From positions 186,001-250,000 of the forward strand of contig NZ_BOOC01000002.1 of assembly GCF_016863035.1 (NCBI RefSeq): a DNA stretch of 64,000 bases. Reading direction: 5' to 3'. Positions 8,302-18,345 of the stretch are shown one piece after another (the first letter of the stretch is position 1; each line of letters starts with the position of its first letter). A model generated the notes under the pieces. The model saw nothing but the letters and a program-made list of their open reading frames with translations. It did no database searches and was not told the DNA's origin. Both the position numbers and the translations under genes were made by a program. This DNA is from Microbispora corallina (GTDB taxonomy: Bacteria > Actinomycetota > Actinomycetes > Streptosporangiales > Streptosporangiaceae).

Positions 8302-8341
8302 GGAAGGGGGCCGGATCTCCTGGGTGGTCCGGCCTCCTTCC
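8302..8341. terminator. Hairpin terminator between chitinase and MOSC genes
   Basis: Arms 8302-8315 (GGAAGGGGGCCGGA) and 8328-8341 (TCCGGCCTCCTTCC) pair over 14 bp with one mismatch around a 12-nt loop. The genes converge here and there is no T-run, so it may act as an L-shaped terminator for both directions. Confidence 0.7.
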
Positions 8342-8359
8342 ATACGGGGCGTACCGCGG

Positions 8360-8983
8360 TCAGCCGAGGACGCGCCGCGCGACGCGGTCCCACTTGTCGG
8401 AGTGACCGGGCAGGGCGAGCAGACGGCGCATCAGGTCCCTGTCCCCGTGGTAGGCCCGGAACGCCTCGCCGATCGTCACACTGGCCGAGGGCCGCTCCAG
8501 CACCTCGACCCCGTCGCCCGCGCCGAGGTCCCCCTGTTCGACCACGCGGAAGTACGCCCCCGTGCGCCCGGCCTCGGTGAAGCGCTTGACCCAGCCGCGC
8601 TCGTCGAGCCAGTTGCGGAACACCACGCAGGGGACCCGCGGCGCGGTCACCTCCAGCAGGGCCGTGCCGACCCGCCACTTCTCACCGAGGAGCGTGTTCG
8701 TGAGGTCGGCGCCGGCGGTCGTGAGGTTCTCCCCGAACTGGCCGTCCCGCAGGGACCGGCCCATCTGGGGCTCCCACCAGTCGTAGTCCTCCCGGGCGTA
8801 CGCGTAGACCGCCTGGTCGGGGTGGCCGTGGTTGGCGACGTCGGCTCGCTCGTCGCCCGCCAGGCCGTTCTCCCGGACGGCGACCCGTCCCTCGACGGGC
8901 CGCTTGTCGATGGCCGTGCGCTCCAGGTCTCCGGCCCATTCGGCATCCCGCGCCATGCCCACATTGACGGAGAGAATCCTCAT
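8360..8983 (-). CDS. MOSC domain-containing protein
   Basis: MOSC domains bind sulfur/molybdenum-cofactor ligands and occur in molybdenum-cofactor sulfurases and in YiiM-type reductases. The 207 residues show the MOSC pattern VAVRENGLAGDERADVANHGHPDQAVYAYAR, FGENLTT, VTAPRVPCVVFRN (conserved Cys) and a YiiM-like C-terminal segment. The best comparison is YiiM (6-N-hydroxylaminopurine resistance), but the substrate is not evident. ATG 8983 is 6 nt after TACCTT (8995-8990), so the message may be leaderless; there is no clear RBS. Confidence 0.85.
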   Translation of the reverse strand: MRILSVNVGMARDAEWAGDLERTAIDKRPVEGRVAVRENGLAGDERADVANHGHPDQAVYAYAREDYDWWEPQMGRSLRDGQFGENLTTAGADLTNTLLGEKWRVGTALLEVTAPRVPCVVFRNWLDERGWVKRFTEAGRTGAYFRVVEQGDLGAGDGVEVLERPSASVTIGEAFRAYHGDRDLMRRLLALPGHSDKWDRVARRVLG

Positions 8984-9034
8984 GGGCAGAAGGTAACCGA
9001 ACGACAAGTTTTGGTGCTAATGGATTAAGGGGCG

Positions 9035-10864
<1,830 letters not shown>

Positions 10865-10985
10865 CGAGGTCCGTTTCGACAAAGTTGGGGTGTGACTGCC
10901 GGTCGGGCGGGCCGCCTCGCCGCGCTCGGCGGGCCCTCCCGTCAAGGGCTGGCGGACCAGCCACCCTCCATGGTGGCATGTCCGG

Positions 10986-12032
10986 GTGCTTGCCTTGAAC
11001 ACGAGGCGCGTCCTGCGGTGGGCCGCGCCTGTCGTCGCCGTGCCCATTGTGCTGGTGCTCGCCGCGGCCGTCGCCCTGCGCGTCCAATACACCGGCTCAC
11101 CCGCCGCGTGGACAGGGACCACCGGACACGACGCGCTCTGGATGGGGCACGCGTGGGTCGACGGCCGGCGCACGGCCGCGGACGTCGACACCCTCGCCGT
11201 ACGGATCCGCGCGAGCGGGATCAAGGACGTGTACGTCCACAGCGGGCCGCTCGCGTACGACGGCACTCTGCCGCCCGATCGGTACCCCAATGCCAGAAAT
11301 TTCTTGAAATGGTGGCGGGAACGGCTGCCGGGGGTGCGGGTGTCGGCCTGGCTCGGGCAGACCGTGAACGACAACGGGCTCCATCATCTGGATCTGGCCG
11401 ACCCGGCCGCCCAGGCGAGGGTCGTCGCGGGTGCCCGGACCCTGGTCGGCCTCGGCTTCGACGGCGTCCACTACGACTTCGAACCCGTCCCGAGCGGCGA
11501 CGCGGCGCTGCCGGCCGTCCTGCGGGAGACCAGGCGGGCCATCGGCGACCGGCTGCTGTCGGTCTCCACCCAGCAGATCGAGCCGCTGCCCGGCGCCCGC
11601 GCGCCGTCCCGACTGATCATCGGGCACGACAAGTACTGGACGCCGGCGTACTTCCGGCAGATCGCCGATCTGACCGACCAGGTCGCGATCATGACGTACG
11701 ACTCCTGGACCCCGCTCGGATCCCTGTACGGCGGCCACGTCGTGCGCCAGACCACACTCGGGATGGACCTGGTGCCCGAGGACAAGACGCTGCTCATCGG
11801 CGCGCCCGCGTACCACGACCACGGCATGCCGCTCGGCGACCGCGCGGAGAGCGTCGCCGTCGCGGCCGAGGGCGCCCGGCTGGCCCTGTCCGAGCACGGC
11901 CCGAGGACCGCCATCGGCCTGGCCCTGTACATCGACTTCGCGGCCACGGAGGAGGACTGGCGGGAGTACGAGGACGGCTGGGTCCGTCCGGGCCGGAATG
12001 CGGAGTCGTCCGCGGTTTCCGGGGTACCATGA
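10986..12032 (+). CDS. Membrane-anchored GH18-like (putative glycosyl hydrolase) protein
   Basis: An uncleaved signal anchor (about residues 8-34, [20 protein letters not shown]) is followed by a TIM-barrel-like domain with [12 protein letters not shown], the counterpart of the GH18 DxxDxDxE strand, and IMTYDSW, the GH18 MTYD strand. The D-x-D-F-E arrangement keeps an acidic pair, so activity is possible, but similarity to true chitinases is weak; it may act on cell-wall or other sugar polymers. GTG 10986 and TTG 10995 are both possible starts. Transcribed away from lepA and towards rpsT, which has its own promoter. At 348 residues it holds only the one catalytic domain. Confidence 0.7.
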   Translation: MLALNTRRVLRWAAPVVAVPIVLVLAAAVALRVQYTGSPAAWTGTTGHDALWMGHAWVDGRRTAADVDTLAVRIRASGIKDVYVHSGPLAYDGTLPPDRYPNARNFLKWWRERLPGVRVSAWLGQTVNDNGLHHLDLADPAAQARVVAGARTLVGLGFDGVHYDFEPVPSGDAALPAVLRETRRAIGDRLLSVSTQQIEPLPGARAPSRLIIGHDKYWTPAYFRQIADLTDQVAIMTYDSWTPLGSLYGGHVVRQTTLGMDLVPEDKTLLIGAPAYHDHGMPLGDRAESVAVAAEGARLALSEHGPRTAIGLALYIDFAATEEDWREYEDGWVRPGRNAESSAVSGVP

Positions 12033-12061
12033 GGCGGCAGGCGGCGGCCGGGCGGCGTGAT

Positions 12062-12091
12062 TTGAGCGACGCCGTCGGCTGTTGGTATCCT
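12062..12091 (+). promoter_or_regulatory. Promoter of rpsT
   Basis: TTGAGC (12062-12067) and TATCCT (12086-12091) are 18 nt apart. The predicted 5' leader is about 65-70 nt, long enough for the autogenous control known for S20 in other bacteria. Confidence 0.6.
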
Positions 12092-12165
12092 GTTCAACTG
12101 CGTGTGGCGCGCCCTCTCATCAGCCCGCGCGCCCCATCCGACCAAGACGTAACTGAGGCTTCTTC

Positions 12166-12441
12166 GTGGCGAACATCAAGTCCCAGATCAAGCGGAACCG
12201 GCAGAACGAGAAGCGCCGGCTTCGCAACAAGGCCGTCAAATCGTCCCTGAAGACCGCGGTCCGCAAGTTCCGCGAGGCCGCCGACCAGGGCAACGTCGAC
12301 GACGCGCTCGTGGCGCTCCAGGCCGCCTCGCGGCAGCTCGACAAGGCCGTCAGCAAGGGCGTCATTCACAAGAACCAGGCCGCCAACCGGAAGTCGGCGA
12401 TCGCCAAGCGCGCCGCCGCCCTGCAGGCCGCCGGCAAGTAA
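12166..12441 (+). CDS. rpsT: 30S ribosomal protein bS20
   Basis: Primary 16S rRNA-binding protein of the small subunit. The 91 residues ([26 protein letters not shown]..., [16 protein letters not shown]-like end) match S20 throughout, are rich in Lys and Arg, and form a three-helix bundle in the family. GTG 12166 follows TGAGG at 7 nt. A canonical hairpin with TTTT ends the transcript. Confidence 0.98.
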   Translation: MANIKSQIKRNRQNEKRRLRNKAVKSSLKTAVRKFREAADQGNVDDALVALQAASRQLDKAVSKGVIHKNQAANRKSAIAKRAAALQAAGK

Positions 12442-12460
12442 GTCCCTCGAGGGCTTCCCG

Positions 12461-12494
12461 CGCCGCATCTCCCCCACGGGAGGTGCGGCGTTTT
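12461..12494 (+). terminator. Rho-independent terminator of rpsT
   Basis: CGCCGCATCTCCC (12461-12473) pairs with GGGAGGTGCGGCG (12478-12490) around a CCAC loop, with one T-G pair, followed by TTTT. It lies 20 nt after the rpsT stop. Confidence 0.93.
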
Positions 12495-12541
12495 CACATG
12501 CCCGGGCGGCGTCCGCCGCGCTGTGCGGCGCGGGTGCGCGG

Positions 12542-13765
12542 TCAGGGGGCCGCGCCGGCGGCCGGGCCGGCGACGGGCAGCGGCGGGCCGGCCTCCGGAC
12601 CGGCCGTACGACTCCGCACCTCGGGCAGGGCGAGCACCGCGAGGTTGACCGCGGCCACCAGCGCCGCCGCCGCGAGCAGCGGGGCCGCGGTCCCCGCCCA
12701 GGCGGCGACGGGAGCCGCGGCGGCGAGCCCGAGCGGACGCGCGGCGAAGGAGATCAGCGCGTCGAACGAGCCCACCCGGCCGAGCGCCCGCGGCTCGACG
12801 CGCTCCTGCACCGCCGTGTCCCACAGGGGGATCAGTATGCCCAGGCCCAGCATCGCGGCGACGTACGCGGCGATGACGACCGCGGCCGGCGCGGGGACGG
12901 CGAAGGCGACGAGCGGGCACGTGTAGGCGAGGGCCCCGAGCGCGGTCACGGCGAGGGGCCGCCGGATCGGCAGCCGGGGCGCGGCGAACGTGCCGAGCAC
13001 CGTCGCCACCGTCCCGGACTGGGCGACCACCACCCACACGTACTCCCCGCCCAGCGCGCGCACGGCGATGACCGGGCCGAGGGTGAGCAGGACGCCGGCC
13101 CCGAGGTGCCAGGCGCCGTGACCGAGGACGCTGACCAGGAACCATCGGTGCCGCCGCGCCTCCCGCCAGCCCTCTCCCAGGTCGTCCAGGAAGCGCTCGC
13201 GCCGCGCGGTCGTCCGGGTGCCGGTGGCCAGCCCGCCCAACGTGAGAGCCGACCCGGCGAACAGGACGCCGGTGAGCAGGAAGGACCAGCCGGCCCCGAG
13301 CCACAGCGTCAGTCCGCCCGCGAAGGCGGGGCCCGCGATCTGGGCGAGGCCGGTGGCCACCCCGATCCGGGCGTTCGCCCGCAGCCACCGATCGGCCGGC
13401 ACCACGGCCGAGACGAGAGGCGAGACCGCCGGGACGCCGAAGGCCACGGCGGCTCCGGTGAGCGCCGCGAGCGCCGCCATCACGGCGACGGAGGGACGGC
13501 CGAGCAGGAGCAGCGACCCGAGCGCCACCTGCGCGGCACAGCGGACCAGGTCGGACACGAGGATCACCAGCCGCGGCGGGACCCGGTCCGCCATCACGCC
13601 GCCCACCGGCAGCAGCACGAGCATGGGCAGCATCTCGGCGGCGAGGACCACGCCGAGGTCGAGCGCGGAGCCGGTCGCCCTGATGACCGCGAGCGTCAGC
13701 CCGGTGGGGATGAGCGCGGTGGCCAGGGCCGCGACCGTGCGCCCGGCGATGAGACGCGTAATCAT
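12542..13765 (-). CDS. MFS transporter, probable efflux pump
   Basis: About 407 residues with roughly 12 hydrophobic segments. The loop GGVMADRVPPRLVILVSDLVR is the MFS motif between helices 2 and 3 (G-x-x-x-D-R-x-x-R). The set resembles MFS exporters of the macrolide/tetracycline type, but no substrate can be named. It is divergent from a MarR regulator with three overlapping dyads between them, the usual layout for a drug- or metabolite-inducible pump. ATG 13765 lies 7 nt after TAATCT (13778-13773) on its strand, suggesting a leaderless message; GTG 13771 is too close to that hexamer. Confidence 0.85.
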   Translation of the reverse strand: MITRLIAGRTVAALATALIPTGLTLAVIRATGSALDLGVVLAAEMLPMLVLLPVGGVMADRVPPRLVILVSDLVRCAAQVALGSLLLLGRPSVAVMAALAALTGAAVAFGVPAVSPLVSAVVPADRWLRANARIGVATGLAQIAGPAFAGGLTLWLGAGWSFLLTGVLFAGSALTLGGLATGTRTTARRERFLDDLGEGWREARRHRWFLVSVLGHGAWHLGAGVLLTLGPVIAVRALGGEYVWVVVAQSGTVATVLGTFAAPRLPIRRPLAVTALGALAYTCPLVAFAVPAPAAVVIAAYVAAMLGLGILIPLWDTAVQERVEPRALGRVGSFDALISFAARPLGLAAAAPVAAWAGTAAPLLAAAALVAAVNLAVLALPEVRSRTAGPEAGPPLPVAGPAAGAAP

Positions 13766-13772
13766 GACCACG

Positions 13773-13825
13773 AGATTATTTCGCCAGCGAAAGATTCGTC
13801 AACGAAATTTTCGTCGGCGTATGCT
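13773..13825. promoter_or_regulatory. Divergent promoter region with three overlapping dyads (MarR operator candidates)
   Basis: The 66 bp between the two start codons contain TTTCGC-CA-GCGAAA (13779-13792), TTCGT-CA-ACGAA (13795-13806) and ACGAAA-T-TTTCGT (13802-13814), all perfect and sharing the core TTCG/CGAA. The -10 elements of the two genes, TAATCT (minus strand, 13778-13773) and TATGCT (13820-13825), flank them. A MarR dimer bound here would cover both promoters. Confidence 0.7.
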
Positions 13826-13831
13826 GAGGGC

Positions 13832-14329
13832 GTGGACGACTCGGTGGACCGGCACATCGCCCGATGGCGCGGCAAGGCTCCCTTCGACGAGCGCGTGGAG
13901 GCGATCGCCACCCGGATGCAGTTCCTGGTGAAGTACTTCGCCCAGGCGAAGGACCAGGCGCTGGCAGCGGTGGGGCTGCAGGACTTCGAGTACGAGACCC
14001 TGCACCGGCTCGGCTCCCGGGGCGAGGGGGGCCGGGTGGCGCCGTCGGAGCTCGCCGCCGAGCTGAAGGTCTCCCCGGCGGGCATGACCGGCAGGCTCGA
14101 CACCCTGGAGAGGGCGGGGCTCGTGCGGCGCATCCGCAGCGAGGAGGACCGCCGCCGGGTCGACGTGGAGCTCACCGACGAGGGCCGCACCCTCTGGCTC
14201 AAGGCGATGGAACTGCGAGGCGAGGTCGAGGACGAGATGATGGGCGTCCTGGGCCCCGACGATCAGGACACCCTGGCGGCGCTGCTCAAGCGCATGCTCC
14301 TGCACATGGAGACCCGCGACCACTCCTGA
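13832..14329 (+). CDS. MarR family transcriptional regulator
   Basis: The 165-residue protein has the MarR winged helix: VAPSELAAELKVSPAGMTGRLDTLERAGLVRR, then the wing SEEDRRRVDVELTDEGR. It is slightly longer than the typical 140-150 residues because of an N-terminal extension (DRHIARWRGKAPFDERVEAI). GTG 13832 lies 6 nt after TATGCT; GAGGG in the gap could serve as an RBS. By position it should repress itself and the divergent MFS pump until an inducer binds. Confidence 0.92.
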   Translation: MDDSVDRHIARWRGKAPFDERVEAIATRMQFLVKYFAQAKDQALAAVGLQDFEYETLHRLGSRGEGGRVAPSELAAELKVSPAGMTGRLDTLERAGLVRRIRSEEDRRRVDVELTDEGRTLWLKAMELRGEVEDEMMGVLGPDDQDTLAALLKRMLLHMETRDHS

Positions 14330-14387
14330 GCGTGACCCGGCCGGGGCCGGTCGGCTTAGCCGAAGGGCTTCTTCCTATCACCCGTCG

Positions 14388-15353
14388 TCAGCGGCCGGTA
14401 CGGCTGGCGACGATCACGTGGACGGCCTTCTCCATCGCGTATCCGGGGTCGGTTCCGCCGCCCTTGACCTGTTCGTCGGCCGTGGCCACGGCCTGCATGG
14501 CGGCGGAGATCCCTTCCGGCCCCCAGCCGCCGAGCTGGCGCTTCACCCGGTCGATCTTCCACGGCGGCATCCCGACGAAGGAGGCCAGCTGGCCACCCCG
14601 GAGGTTGCGAGGAGCGCCGCCCACCTTGGCGAGCGAGCGCAGGCCGCCGGCCAACGCGCTGACGATCAGCACCGGGGCCACTCCTGTGGCGAGGGCCCAC
14701 CTGAGCTGTTCGAGGGCCTCACCGAGCTTCCCCTCGATCGCGAGGTCGGCGATCGTGAAGCCGCTGACCTCCGCCCGTCCCCGGTAGTAGCGGGCGACCG
14801 CGGCCTCGTCGATGGTCTTGCCCGCCGTGTCGAAGGCCAGCTGGCTGCAGGCGGCCGCCAGCTCTCTGAGGTCGCTTCCCACGGCCTCGAGAAGGGCCTG
14901 GGCCGCGGCGGGAGAGATGGTCCGCCCCTCACGCCGTACCTCGGCCTTGATGAAGTCGAGCCGCTCCCCCGGCTTGGTCGGCTTGGCCACGGTGACGACC
15001 TCCGCGCCCGCCTTCTTCACGCCGTCGACCAGGGCCTTGCCCTTCACTCCGCCCGGGTGGGCGAGCACCAGAACCGTGTCCTCCGACGGGTGCGCCGCGT
15101 ACTTCACCACCTCGGTGATGACGTCCTTCGGCAGATCCTGCGCCGACCGGACCACCACCACGGAGCGGTCGCCGAACAGGGACGGGGACGCCAGCTGCAC
15201 CAGCTCCCCCGGCTCCATCTTTCCCCCGGCCAGGTCGTGGATCTCGGCCTGCGGGTCGGCCTCGCGGACCGCCGACACGACGGCCGCGACCGCCCGGTCC
15301 GCCAGGAACTCCTCATCGCCGACGACCAGCGTCACGGGTGCAGGGTTGGCCAT
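14388..15353 (-). CDS. holA: DNA polymerase III subunit delta
   Basis: Clamp-loader wrench subunit that opens the beta sliding clamp. The 321-residue sequence shows the divergent AAA+-like fold of HolA: VTLVVGDEEFLADRAV at the N-terminus, DLPKDVITEVVKYAAHPSEDTVLVLAHPGG, and the C-terminal helical collar (ALATGVAPVLIVSALAGGLRSLAKV). ATG 15353 (MANPAPVTLVVG) is the family start. It follows comEC in the same direction at a distance of about 310 bp, the standard comEA-comEC-holA order of actinobacteria. Confidence 0.95.
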   Translation of the reverse strand: MANPAPVTLVVGDEEFLADRAVAAVVSAVREADPQAEIHDLAGGKMEPGELVQLASPSLFGDRSVVVVRSAQDLPKDVITEVVKYAAHPSEDTVLVLAHPGGVKGKALVDGVKKAGAEVVTVAKPTKPGERLDFIKAEVRREGRTISPAAAQALLEAVGSDLRELAAACSQLAFDTAGKTIDEAAVARYYRGRAEVSGFTIADLAIEGKLGEALEQLRWALATGVAPVLIVSALAGGLRSLAKVGGAPRNLRGGQLASFVGMPPWKIDRVKRQLGGWGPEGISAAMQAVATADEQVKGGGTDPGYAMEKAVHVIVASRTGR

Positions 15354-15663
15354 GTGACGCAGCATGCCACGCCGAGCCGCCCCCGGCACATCGACTCATG
15401 CCGCCCCTGATGTCCGACCGCGTCGCCTCCGGATCCTCACGACCCCTGAGGGGATCCGCCGGGGACCGGCCGTGCGGGGCGTCCCGGCCGTGTGTGGCTG
15501 ACGCCGGTCACGAGGAGCTGAGGGGCGTCCCGGCCGTGGGGTAAGCCGTGGGGGCTGAGGGGCGTACTGGCGCGTAGGCCGGCTCATGGAGTGCCTTGTT
15601 GGCTCACGGGTCCCTTGGTGGCTCATGAGTGCCTTGGCCGGCTCATGGGGTGCGTTGGCGGGC
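15354..15663. repeat. holA-comEC spacer with two families of degenerate tandem repeats
   Basis: No gene is supported here. At 15581-15660 four units of 19-21 bp follow one another (GGCTCATGGAGTGCCTTGTT and variants), with a fifth partial unit running into the comEC stop codon. Before that, GGGGCGTCCCGGCCGTG occurs at 15476-15492 and 15522-15538, with a weaker third copy from about 15560 (GGGGCGTACTGGCGCGT). A weak hairpin (CCTCA...TGAGG, about 15434-15451) may follow comEC on the minus strand. The repeats are too short and degenerate for CRISPR. Confidence 0.7.
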
Positions 15664-18345
15664 TCAGGGGGGGCGAGGTCCTCTGGCCACGATCGCGAGG
15701 CGGCCGCCGGTGGAGACGACCGCGAGGTCGCCGGACAGGTCGGTGCGGTAGGTCCGCATGCCGAGCCAGGCCAGGCGGCGCAGCGTCAGAGGAGCCGGAT
15801 GACCGTAGTCGTTGACGGCGCCGACGCTGATCAGGGCGGCCCGCGCATGGGTGGCCCCGAGGAACGCGGGGTCCTGGCGCGAGGAACCGTGGTGCGGGAC
15901 CTTGAGCACGTCCACCCGGGGCACCCCGCGGCGCAGCAGGTCCGCCTGGGCCTCGTTCTCGAGGTCTCCGGCGAGGAGGGCCGACCCCACGACGGCGCCC
16001 CGCCGGTCGAACCACCGCGCCAGGAGCACCACGCTGCCGTTGTTCGCGATCGCGCCCTCGCCTGCGCCCTCGGGCGGGACGCCGGGGGGCGGGGCAAGCA
16101 CCGTGAGCTCCGCCGGGCCGAACCGCCAGCGGGTGCCGGGCGGCGTGACCCCTTCCGGGATCCTGCGCGCCTTGAGCTGCCAGGAGACCCGGGCGGCCTC
16201 ACCCGCGGGCACCCGCTCCGGGCTCATGACGACCCCGCCGACGCTCCTGCCTCTCAGCACTCCGGGGAGGCCACCCACGTGATCGAGGTGGGGATGCGTC
16301 AGCACCATCAGGGGCACCTGGCGGACACCGAGGTCGCTCAGGCACCGGTCGACGGCCCCAGGCTCGGGCCCGGCGTCGACGACCACCGCCTTTCCCTGGC
16401 CGGCCGACACGGCCATCGCATCTCCCTGTCCGACGTCGCAGACCACCAGCAGCCACCCCGGCGGTGGCCAGCTCACGGCGACCGGAACGACGACCAGGAC
16501 GGCGAGCAGAGCACCGGCCGCCAGCGCGACCGCGACACGCCTGCCCATCCTGTGGCGCAGCAGCAGCAAGGCCGCCGCGGCGACCGCGGCGAGGAGCGCG
16601 AGCCCCGGCAGGCCGCCCGGCCAGGACGCGGTGGCGAGCGGCAATCTCGCCGCGTGTTCGGCGACCGCGATGATCCAGCCCGCCGCCAGGCCCGCGGGAC
16701 GGACGACGAGCCGGGCCAGGTCCATGCTCACCGGGGCGACGATCGCCGCGGCGAAGCCCAGCACGGTCGCAGGCGCCACCGCCGGCTCCGCCAGCAGGTT
16801 GGCGGGGATGGCCGCCGCGTCGAGCCGGCCCGACATCAGCACGAGCAGCGGCAGCACGGCTATCTGCGCCGCGGCCGGGACGGCCAGGGCCTCGGCGAGC
16901 AGGGCGGGCACGCGTACGGCCAGGCGGTCGCGCCAGCGAGGGGCGAGCACGAGGATGCCGCCGGTCGCGAACACCGACAGGGCGAAGCCGTACTGCCGGG
17001 CCAGGCCCGGATCGAACAGGATCAGCCCGAGGACGGTCGCGGACAGGGCGGTGAGCCCGTCCCGGGAACGACCGGAGCCGAGGGCGACGGCCGCCACTGT
17101 GCCCATGACGAGGGCGCGCAGCACGCTGGGCGACGGCCGCGCGACGACGGCGAAGGCGAGCATCGCCACCACGGCCACCACGGCCCGCACGCGCAGGGAC
17201 ATCCCGGCCAGACGGGCGACCGCCAGCGCGGCCGCCGCGATCAGCGCGAGGTTCGTCCCCGAAACGGCCGTGAGGTGGCTCAGCCCGGCGTCCTTGAAAT
17301 CGCGGGTGACCTGTTCGTCCATGCGCGACACGTCGCCGGTCACCAGGCCGGGCAGCAGCCCCCGCTGGTCGGCGGGCAGGACGTCGCTCGCCTCGCGCAG
17401 CCCGGCCCGCAGCGCCCCGGCGGCCCGTTGCAGCGCCGAGGGCTCCGACAGGGGTTCCGGCGGCCCGCGGACGAACATGACGGCGGCCGTCAGTTCGCCA
17501 GGCTCGGCCACGGCCAGTCGCCCGTGCACCCGGAGCCGCTGACTCGGCAGGAGGGCGGCCCACGAGTCGCCCGAGCCGAGCAGCAGCACCGGCACGTCGA
17601 CGGAGAACCGTTCGCCCGGCGCGTTCACCGCGGCCATGCGCGCCTCGGCGATCGCGGTGTCCCTCCGCGCGACCCCGCCCCGATGCGGCCGGATGCGCGG
17701 ATCCCCGGTGAGGACCACCTCGGCCGTCACCGTCTCCTGCCGCGCGGCCAGCGCCGGGACGGGCCCGCTCGTCACGGCGTGCACCTTCAGAGCGACCACG
17801 GCCGCGGTCGCCGCCACGCACACCGACACCCCGAGCCCCACCGTGACCAGCCGGCGCCCTGTGACTGAGAGAGAACCACCGCCGCCGCGGACAATCGCGC
17901 CCAGAGTGCCTCCGCGGAGGACCGTGCCCGCACCGCCTCTGCGGAGCAGGGTGCCAAGGCCACCTCCGCGGACGATCGTGTCCAGACCGCCTCCGAGCAG
18001 CCCGCCCGCACCGCTTCCGGGGAGCATCCCGTCTGGACCCCCTGCGCGGAGGTTCGCTCTCGCGGACGGCGCCGCACCTCGGTGGCTCGCCGAACGCCGT
18101 ACCGACCGTCCGGAACCTGCAGGCCCGCCGGGGGCCCGGAGAACGATCAGGCCCACAGCGGAGGCCAGACCGGTCACCGCCGCGACGAGGGCCCCGGCGA
18201 GGGCGGGGCGGCCCAGCAGCACGAGGGCCGTCACCCATGCGGCCGCAGCCGGGGCCGCGAGCGCCACCGGGACGCCACGCGCCGCTTCCTTGTCCGGCTC
18301 GTCGGGGCTGTCACTCGGCCGCCGTACCGAGATCGGCGGGGTCAT
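15664..18345 (-). CDS. comEC: ComEC/Rec2 family DNA-uptake channel protein
   Basis: Predicted to move single-stranded DNA across the membrane. The 893 residues contain two N-terminal hydrophobic segments (about 28-70), a DUF4131-like region, the Competence domain with about eight membrane helices (LTAVSGTNLALIAAA, VVARPSPSVLRALVMG) and a C-terminal metallo-beta-lactamase domain with THPHLDHVGG near residue 680. Residues 100-153 are an inserted Gly-rich stretch made of 9-residue repeats, absent from typical ComEC. The ATG overlaps the comEA stop by 4 nt. Natural competence is not established for these organisms, so the role is uncertain. Confidence 0.93.
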   Translation of the reverse strand: MTPPISVRRPSDSPDEPDKEAARGVPVALAAPAAAAWVTALVLLGRPALAGALVAAVTGLASAVGLIVLRAPGGPAGSGRSVRRSASHRGAAPSARANLRAGGPDGMLPGSGAGGLLGGGLDTIVRGGGLGTLLRRGGAGTVLRGGTLGAIVRGGGGSLSVTGRRLVTVGLGVSVCVAATAAVVALKVHAVTSGPVPALAARQETVTAEVVLTGDPRIRPHRGGVARRDTAIAEARMAAVNAPGERFSVDVPVLLLGSGDSWAALLPSQRLRVHGRLAVAEPGELTAAVMFVRGPPEPLSEPSALQRAAGALRAGLREASDVLPADQRGLLPGLVTGDVSRMDEQVTRDFKDAGLSHLTAVSGTNLALIAAAALAVARLAGMSLRVRAVVAVVAMLAFAVVARPSPSVLRALVMGTVAAVALGSGRSRDGLTALSATVLGLILFDPGLARQYGFALSVFATGGILVLAPRWRDRLAVRVPALLAEALAVPAAAQIAVLPLLVLMSGRLDAAAIPANLLAEPAVAPATVLGFAAAIVAPVSMDLARLVVRPAGLAAGWIIAVAEHAARLPLATASWPGGLPGLALLAAVAAAALLLLRHRMGRRVAVALAAGALLAVLVVVPVAVSWPPPGWLLVVCDVGQGDAMAVSAGQGKAVVVDAGPEPGAVDRCLSDLGVRQVPLMVLTHPHLDHVGGLPGVLRGRSVGGVVMSPERVPAGEAARVSWQLKARRIPEGVTPPGTRWRFGPAELTVLAPPPGVPPEGAGEGAIANNGSVVLLARWFDRRGAVVGSALLAGDLENEAQADLLRRGVPRVDVLKVPHHGSSRQDPAFLGATHARAALISVGAVNDYGHPAPLTLRRLAWLGMRTYRTDLSGDLAVVSTGGRLAIVARGPRPP
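17887..17994 (-). repeat. 27-bp in-frame tandem repeat inside comEC
   Basis: Four consecutive 27-bp units (17887-17913, 17914-17940, 17941-17967, 17968-17994) encode GGGLDTIVR, GGGLGTLLR, RGGAGTVLR and GGTLGAIVR. Two more degenerate units extend to about 18048. The unit length keeps the frame, so copy number could vary without breaking the gene. Confidence 0.85.

Noticed and set aside
15581-15672. Possible CRISPR array
   Set aside because: Units are 19-21 bp, degenerate and contiguous, with no unique spacers and no cas genes.
15586-17868. 760-codon + strand frame antisense to comEC
   Set aside because: Arg/Gly/His-rich shadow of comEC with no recognisable domain or RBS.
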